Below are positions 23,767 to 27,833 of a stretch of 27,833 bases of DNA, one piece after another. The DNA is taken from positions 1-27,833 of the forward strand of contig CAXMNX010000033.1 of assembly GCA_964194845.1 (NCBI GenBank), given 5' to 3'. A program made the translations under genes and the position numbers. This DNA is from CAXMNX01 sp964194845 (GTDB lineage: Bacteria; Pseudomonadota; Alphaproteobacteria; Rhodobacterales; Rhodobacteraceae). The first letter of the stretch is position 1. Each line of letters begins with the position of its first letter. The notes beneath the pieces were generated by a model that did not search any database, had not been told where the DNA came from, and saw nothing but the letters and a program-made list of their open reading frames with translations.

Positions 23767-24410
23767 CACTGCCGTTCCCACTGGACGAGCAAGACGCCGC
23801 CGCAATCGAAGCGGGCCGACAGCTTTTTGCGCAGGAAACGACATTCCTCAAAGGCGTCGTCGGTATGGACGGCCTGCCAAAGCCCGACCGGCTGGAGGTC
23901 TGTTTCGCCGGGCGATCCAACGTCGGAAAGTCGTCCCTTATCAACGCTTTGACGGGACGAAAAAGCCTGGCGCGGTCATCAAACACGCCTGGCCGCACGC
24001 AAGAGATTAATTTTTTTACGCTTGCCGACCAGCATTACCTGGTTGACCTGCCGGGCTATGGGTTTGCCAATGCGCCGGTCAAGGTCGTGGAGAAGTGGCA
24101 ACGGCTTTTGAAGGCCTATCTGGCCGGGCGCGCCAACCTGCGCCGGGCTTTCGTCCTGATCGACGCGCGCCATGGTGTGAAACCGGTGGATGAGGAAATC
24201 CTCAAGCTTCTCGACTCCTCGGCGGTAACGTTTCAGGTCGTGTTGACGAAGGCGGACAAGGTCAAAGACCAAGACCGCGAGGAAATTTTCGCGCAAGTCC
24301 GCGCTGCTTTGGCCCGCCATCCCGCGGCATTTCCCACCATGATCCTGACATCGTCAGAAAAAAGCGACGGGATCGCCACGCTTCGCGCTGTCGTTGCCGG
24401 TCTGGCTTGA
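23763..24410 (+). CDS. engB: Ribosome biogenesis GTPase EngB/YihA
   Basis: A 215-residue TrmE-Era-EngA-like GTPase. G1 is GRSNVGKS (50-57), G2 is the Thr in NTPGRTQEINFF, G3 is DLPGYG (95-100), G4 is TKAD (162-165) and G5 is TSS near 195. EngB acts late in 50S subunit assembly. The start ATG overlaps the MOSC gene stop. A stem-loop begins at its stop codon, before argB. Confidence 0.96.
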   Translation: MTLPFPLDEQDAAAIEAGRQLFAQETTFLKGVVGMDGLPKPDRLEVCFAGRSNVGKSSLINALTGRKSLARSSNTPGRTQEINFFTLADQHYLVDLPGYGFANAPVKVVEKWQRLLKAYLAGRANLRRAFVLIDARHGVKPVDEEILKLLDSSAVTFQVVLTKADKVKDQDREEIFAQVRAALARHPAAFPTMILTSSEKSDGIATLRAVVAGLA

Positions 24411-24430
24411 GCCGCTGACCTCTAGCGGCT
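24410..24430 (+). promoter_or_regulatory. Stem-loop between engB and argB
   Basis: AGCCGCT (24410-24416) and AGCGGCT (24424-24430) form a perfect 7-bp stem with a 7-base loop; the first A belongs to the engB stop codon. There is no U-run after it, so it is not a standard terminator. It ends just ahead of the argB ribosome-binding site (AGAGGAA) and could be an mRNA-processing or stability element. Confidence 0.45.
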
Positions 24431-24452
24431 AACGAAAGCCCAGAGGAACATC

Positions 24453-25319
24453 ATGAGACGACGCGACATGAACCGCGACTGGATAGCCACCGCACGCACG
24501 CTCAGCCAGGCATTGCCGTATCTGCAACGCTATGACGGTGCCACGGTTGTCATCAAATTTGGTGGCCACGCCATGGGCGACGATAGTGCCATGGCCAGCT
24601 TTGCCCGCGACATCGTGCTGATGCGGCAGGTCGGCGTGAACCCGGTGGTCGTTCACGGCGGCGGACCGATGATCAATGACATGCTGGAAAGGCTGAATAT
24701 CAAGTCCGAGTTTGTCGGTGGCAAACGGGTGACCGACAAAGCCACAGTCGAGGTGGTCGAAGGCGTGCTTTCGGGCGTTGTGAACAAGCGGATCGTGCAG
24801 GCAATCAACCTTGAAGGTGGGCGCGCGGTTGGCATTTCGGGCAAGGATTCGAACCTGATGATCTGCGACCAGACCGATCCCGCGCTGGGGTTTGTCGGCA
24901 CGCCCGCCGAGATGGACCCCAGCGTTCTGCGCACGTTGACAACCTCGGAAATTATCCCGGTGATCGCGCCTCTGGGCGCGGGGCGGAACGGCGAGACTTT
25001 CAACGTGAACGGCGACACCGCTGCCGGGGCAATAGCTGCCAGTCTGACGGCCGACCGGCTTTTGCTGCTGACTGATGTCGCGGGCATCATGGACGGCGAT
25101 GGCGACGTGCTGACCGAGATTACACCGGACCAGATGCGCACGCTGATGGAAGACGGCACAATTGCGGGCGGCATGATCCCGAAAGCCGAGACCGCACTTA
25201 GCGCTATCCAAGGTGGCGTTCGCGCAGTGGTGATCCTGGACGGCCGCGCGCCAAATGCCTGCCTTCTGGAGCTTTTCACCGATCATGGTGCTGGCAGTCT
25301 GATCCGGCCAATCAGATGA
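24453..25319 (+). CDS. argB: Acetylglutamate kinase
   Basis: A 288-residue amino-acid kinase that phosphorylates N-acetyl-L-glutamate in arginine biosynthesis. Family motifs are VVIKFGGHAM (about 32-41, ATP phosphate-binding lysine), VVVHGGGPMINDML, VNGDTAAGAIA and GGMIPKAETA. AGAGGAA lies 6 bases before the ATG. An ATG five codons later is a possible alternative start. Its stop overlaps the ferredoxin-like gene in ATGA. Confidence 0.97.
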   Translation: MRRRDMNRDWIATARTLSQALPYLQRYDGATVVIKFGGHAMGDDSAMASFARDIVLMRQVGVNPVVVHGGGPMINDMLERLNIKSEFVGGKRVTDKATVEVVEGVLSGVVNKRIVQAINLEGGRAVGISGKDSNLMICDQTDPALGFVGTPAEMDPSVLRTLTTSEIIPVIAPLGAGRNGETFNVNGDTAAGAIAASLTADRLLLLTDVAGIMDGDGDVLTEITPDQMRTLMEDGTIAGGMIPKAETALSAIQGGVRAVVILDGRAPNACLLELFTDHGAGSLIRPIR

Positions 25320-25963
25320 CGCTTGGCCGGATCGCGGACCGCGTCGGCCAAGATCATCTTGACGTCTTCGGGGCATTTCACGCTGAACCAGGCGATGGCA
25401 TCGGCACCGGCACGCTGGTGATGCTTGGGCCGCTTGAACCGGAGTTCTGGGGGCATGTAACGGCGTGCCCGGAATTTCTTGACGGCAACGCTGATCCGCT
25501 CGACCGATGGTCAAAGCGGGTGATTGCGAGCGCCGCGAAAGACCTGGGCGGCGACCCGCATTTCCCGTTCGGCACGCCGGCAAAGCCCTTTCAGCGTTGG
25601 GCGGTCCTCACTGGCCGCGCCTGGTCTTCGCCGGTGGTTCTTTTGGTCCACGACACTGCCGGGCTGATGGTGTCCTATCGTGGTGCCATTCTTTTCCCCG
25701 AAATTCTCAACCTTCCCGCCACCGGGCCAAAACCTTGCGAGACATGCGCTGAACAACCCTGCCTGACCGCCTGCCCCGTCGCGGCACTGACCCCCGATGG
25801 CTATGATCTCGACCGGTGCCACGGATTTCTGGACAGCGACAATGGCGCGGATTGCATGGGCAGCGGCTGCGCGGTACGCCGCGCCTGCCCCGCAGGTTCC
25901 GGGTATCGCCGCGTCAAAGCTCAATCCGCCTATCATATGGAACGTTTCCACCCATGCCGCTGA
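25316..25963 (+). CDS. Ferredoxin-like protein with eight-cysteine iron-sulfur domain
   Basis: A 215-residue cytoplasmic protein. The N-terminal 130 residues have no metal motif but contain FPFGTPAKPFQRW and LLVHDTAGLMVSYRGAILFP. The C-terminus carries eight cysteines in two groups: CETCAEQPCLTACP (Cys141, 144, 149, 153) and Cys168, 180, 185 and 191 (CMGSGCAVRRACP). The first group resembles the 4Fe-4S motif of QueG-like proteins; the second is consistent with another cluster. It probably carries electrons or helps a redox enzyme, but the partner is unknown. It is coupled to argB (4-base overlap) and overlaps the next gene by 10 bases. Confidence 0.82.
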   Translation: MTLGRIADRVGQDHLDVFGAFHAEPGDGIGTGTLVMLGPLEPEFWGHVTACPEFLDGNADPLDRWSKRVIASAAKDLGGDPHFPFGTPAKPFQRWAVLTGRAWSSPVVLLVHDTAGLMVSYRGAILFPEILNLPATGPKPCETCAEQPCLTACPVAALTPDGYDLDRCHGFLDSDNGADCMGSGCAVRRACPAGSGYRRVKAQSAYHMERFHPCR

Positions 25964-26445
25964 CACTCATTCTGATGCGCCACGCGAAATCCAGCTGGGG
26001 CGATCTGTCGCTCGATGATTTCGACCGTCCGCTGAACGACCGCGGTCGCCGCGATGCGCCGCGGATCGGGCGGTGGCTGACCGAGCAGGGGTTCACCCCC
26101 GACGATGCGCTTTGCTCATCCGCGGTTCGGGCAAAAGAAACGCTCGACGGTCTCGGCCTGCAAACGCCGGTGATCTACCTGCGCGAGCTTTACCTGGCCG
26201 CCCCAGCGATCCTTTTGGGCGCGATCCGAGCCACTTCATCCGAACGCCTGGTGGTGGTCGCGCACAATCCGGGCATGGCCATGCTCGCTGCCGATCTTGT
26301 AGATACTGCACCGGACCACCGCCGGTTCGCCGACTACCCGACAGCTGCAACACTGGTTCTCAAATTCGACATCGACGCATGGTCGCAGCTTCAACCTCGC
26401 AGCGGCGAAGTGCTAGGATTTGAAACCCCGCACGACCTCACCTGA
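25954..26445 (+). CDS. SixA-type histidine phosphatase
   Basis: A 163-residue phosphoglycerate-mutase-fold protein. It has the short SixA-like N-terminal motif LILMRHAKSSW, with the catalytic His in RHAK (His10), DFDRPLNDRGRRDAPRIG, SSAVRAKET and the second histidine in VVAHNPGMAML. SixA removes phosphate from phospho-histidine domains in Escherichia coli, but many relatives have unknown targets. The ATG at 25954 lies inside the end of the ferredoxin-like gene, implying coupled translation; a longer in-frame extension upstream is only the overlap with that gene. Confidence 0.9.
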   Translation: MPLTLILMRHAKSSWGDLSLDDFDRPLNDRGRRDAPRIGRWLTEQGFTPDDALCSSAVRAKETLDGLGLQTPVIYLRELYLAAPAILLGAIRATSSERLVVVAHNPGMAMLAADLVDTAPDHRRFADYPTAATLVLKFDIDAWSQLQPRSGEVLGFETPHDLT

Positions 26446-26449
26446 ATTT

Positions 26450-26523
26450 TTTCCTGGAAAAAAATACTTATGCGGATTTCGGGGGGCAAAGCCCCCCGAC
26501 AACTCGACGCGCCGATCGGCGCG
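26450..26523 (-). terminator. Hairpins between sixA-like and bztD-like genes
   Basis: TCGGGGGGC-AAA-GCCCCCCGA (26479-26499) is a perfect 9-bp stem with a 3-base loop. On the minus strand it is followed by a GTATTTTTTT-type run ending near 26458, as expected of a terminator for the transporter operon. It resembles the element at 16278-16320 in layout. A second perfect palindrome, CGCGCCGATCGGCGCG (26508-26523), lies between it and the bztD-like stop. It may also end the opposite transcript. Confidence 0.75.
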
Positions 26524-26531
26524 GCGAAATA

Positions 26532-27335
26532 TTAGTGCCCCAAAATCTGGCTCAGGAACAACTTGGTCCGGTCCGACTTTGGGTTGTTGAAGAACTCTTC
26601 CGGCTCATTCTGCTCAACGATCTGACCTTGGTCCATAAAGATCACCCGGTTCGCGACCTGCCGCGCAAACCCCATCTCGTGGGTCACGCAGATCATCGTC
26701 ATGCCTTCTTCCGCCAACTCGATCATCGTATCCAGCACTTCCTTGATCATCTCGGGATCAAGCGCCGAAGTTGGTTCGTCAAACAGCATGATCCGGGGTT
26801 TCATGCACAGCGAGCGGGCAATCGCCACCCGTTGTTGTTGACCGCCTGAAAGCTGACCGGGGTATTTCAGCGCCTGTTCCGGGATCTTGACCTTTTCCAG
26901 AAAATGCATCGCCGTTTCTTCGGCCTCTTTCTGAGGTTCTTTGCGCACCCAAATCGGCGCCAGCGTGCAATTTTCGAGGATCGTCAGATGCGGAAACAGG
27001 TTGAAATGCTGAAAGCACATGCCAACCTCGGACCGGATTTTGTCGATATTTTTCAGGTCACTGGTCAATTCGGTCCCGTCGACAATGATCTGGCCTGCCT
27101 GATGTTCTTCAAGCCGATTGATGCAGCGGATCAACGTCGATTTACCCGAACCGGATGGCCCGCAGACCACGATCCGCTCACCGCGGTTAACCGTCAGATT
27201 TATGTCGCGCAGGACGTGAAACGTTCCATACCACTTGTCCATATCCGTGATCTGAATCGCGACCTCGTCGGATACCTGCATATGGCTCCGGTCAATCTCG
27301 CGGTCGACTGTCGTTTCATGAGTTGCCTCGGCCAT
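26532..27335 (-). CDS. bztD: Polar amino acid ABC transporter ATP-binding protein
   Basis: A 267-residue ABC ATPase. Walker A GPSGSGKS is at 59-66, the Q-loop is CFQHFN (Gln109), the signature LSGGQQQR is at 162-169, Walker B is IMLFDEP (Asp186, Glu187), and the switch is His219 in CVTHEMG. The overall sequence is of GlnQ/AapP/BztD type, energising import of glutamate, glutamine and aspartate. An N-terminal extension of about 25 residues precedes the domain, as in BztD/AapP. It starts 15 bases after the permease stop. The symbol is by analogy to the Rhodobacter bzt operon. Confidence 0.92.
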   Translation of the reverse strand: MAEATHETTVDREIDRSHMQVSDEVAIQITDMDKWYGTFHVLRDINLTVNRGERIVVCGPSGSGKSTLIRCINRLEEHQAGQIIVDGTELTSDLKNIDKIRSEVGMCFQHFNLFPHLTILENCTLAPIWVRKEPQKEAEETAMHFLEKVKIPEQALKYPGQLSGGQQQRVAIARSLCMKPRIMLFDEPTSALDPEMIKEVLDTMIELAEEGMTMICVTHEMGFARQVANRVIFMDQGQIVEQNEPEEFFNNPKSDRTKLFLSQILGH

Positions 27336-27350
27336 CGGTCGGCTCCTTTA

Positions 27351-27833
27351 TTAGTGATCTGTGTGAAGCTTGCGCTCCAGGTACATTGAATAGCGCGACA
27401 TGCTGAAGCAGACGATGAAGAACATAACGCCGATAGCGGCGAAAAGTTCCCAGTAAATGCCGTTCCAGGCGCTGTCCGCGCGGATGCCGTTGGACAGGCC
27501 CAGGGGATCCAGCAGGCCGATGATCGACACCAGCACGGTATCCTTGAAGATGCCGATGAAGTTCGAGACGATCCCGGGGATCGAGATCTTCAGTGCTTGC
27601 GGCATGACGATCAGCCGTTGTGACTGCCAGTAATCGAGCCCGAGCGAATCGGCGCCCTCGTACTGACCTCTCGGCAATGCTGCCAGACCACCCCGGATCA
27701 CTTCGGCCATATAGGCGGACGCAAAGAGCGTAACCATGATCATCACCCTCAGGATGATATCAAAGGCGGTTCCCGGCGGCAGAAAGATGTTCAGCAGCGT
27801 CGAGGCGACGAACAACAGCGTGATCAGCGGCAC
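27351..27833 (-). CDS. bztC: Polar amino acid ABC transporter permease, C-terminal part (start outside window)
   Basis: 160 codons open to the window edge; the first visible codon is an internal Val, not a start. The segment has four hydrophobic stretches and the permease EAA-type loop EGADSLGLDYWQSQRLIVMPQAL, followed by IVSNFIGIFKDTVLVSIIGLLD, typical of HisM/GlnP-type membrane subunits. It ends SRYSMYLERKLHTDH, like BztC/AapM C-termini. It forms the transmembrane channel with a second permease, probably encoded beyond the window, and couples to the ATPase gene downstream. Confidence 0.9.
   Translation of the reverse strand: MPLITLLFVASTLLNIFLPPGTAFDIILRVMIMVTLFASAYMAEVIRGGLAALPRGQYEGADSLGLDYWQSQRLIVMPQALKISIPGIVSNFIGIFKDTVLVSIIGLLDPLGLSNGIRADSAWNGIYWELFAAIGVMFFIVCFSMSRYSMYLERKLHTDH

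Noticed and set aside
24429..25583. 384-codon frame antisense to argB
   Set aside because: It lies wholly opposite argB and the ferredoxin-like gene, with no motif or start signal.

Overview
The window looks like a chromosomal segment of a marine-type Rhodobacterales alphaproteobacterium (Roseobacter/Rhodobacter group). The grounds are high-GC codon use, ATGA/TGATG-coupled operons, the rpmH-rnpA-yidD and yidC-MOSC-engB-argB gene orders, the aroB/aroK/xerD block, a BztC/BztD-type amino-acid transporter, and two copies of the G5-loop-C5 hairpin that follows many genes in this group. This assignment comes from gene order and protein style, not from a database search.

Layout. 1-758: 3' part of a ketopantoate-reductase-family gene on the minus strand, cut by the window edge. 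759-2342: a gene-poor, decayed stretch holding a frameshifted small membrane protein gene and a duplicated short coiled-coil segment separated by 21-bp tandem repeats. It lies directly 3' of tRNA-Arg(ACG) (2343-2419). 2468-6045: a minus-strand operon of a TVP38/DedA membrane protein, a MerA/Lpd-like flavin oxidoreductase and a sensor histidine kinase. 6315-7100: rpmH-rnpA-yidD. 7130-10558: an accessory block with two regulators (WYL/YafY type and BTAD-TolB-TPR type), each divergent from a small unrecognised gene (54 and 84 aa). 10580-16271: lytic transglycosylase, ssb, aroK-aroB, a 44-aa membrane protein, a secreted 519-aa protein and a XerD-type recombinase. 16331-20973: metallophosphatase, CNNM/CorC-type membrane protein, ttcA, and a GGDEF-EAL gene split by a one-base frameshift. 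21110-26445: yidC-MOSC-engB and argB-ferredoxin-like-sixA-like, nearly all with overlapping stop/start codons. 26532-27833: amino-acid ABC transporter ATPase and the C-terminal part of its permease, minus strand.

How the genes fit together. The core is housekeeping: ribosomal protein L34, RNase P and membrane-protein insertion (YidD/YidC), ribosome assembly (EngB), aromatic and arginine biosynthesis (AroK, AroB, ArgB), tRNA thiolation (TtcA), and DNA binding and recombination (SSB, XerD). rpmH-rnpA-yidD and yidC-MOSC-engB, usually adjacent in alphaproteobacteria, are here about 14 kb apart.

No CRISPR array, insertion sequence, rRNA or prophage was seen. Nothing here proves a new multi-gene system. 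The best candidates for undescribed biology are the two regulator/small-gene divergent pairs and the TVP38-oxidoreductase-kinase operon. Two frameshifted genes and several perfect palindromes also deserve checking.
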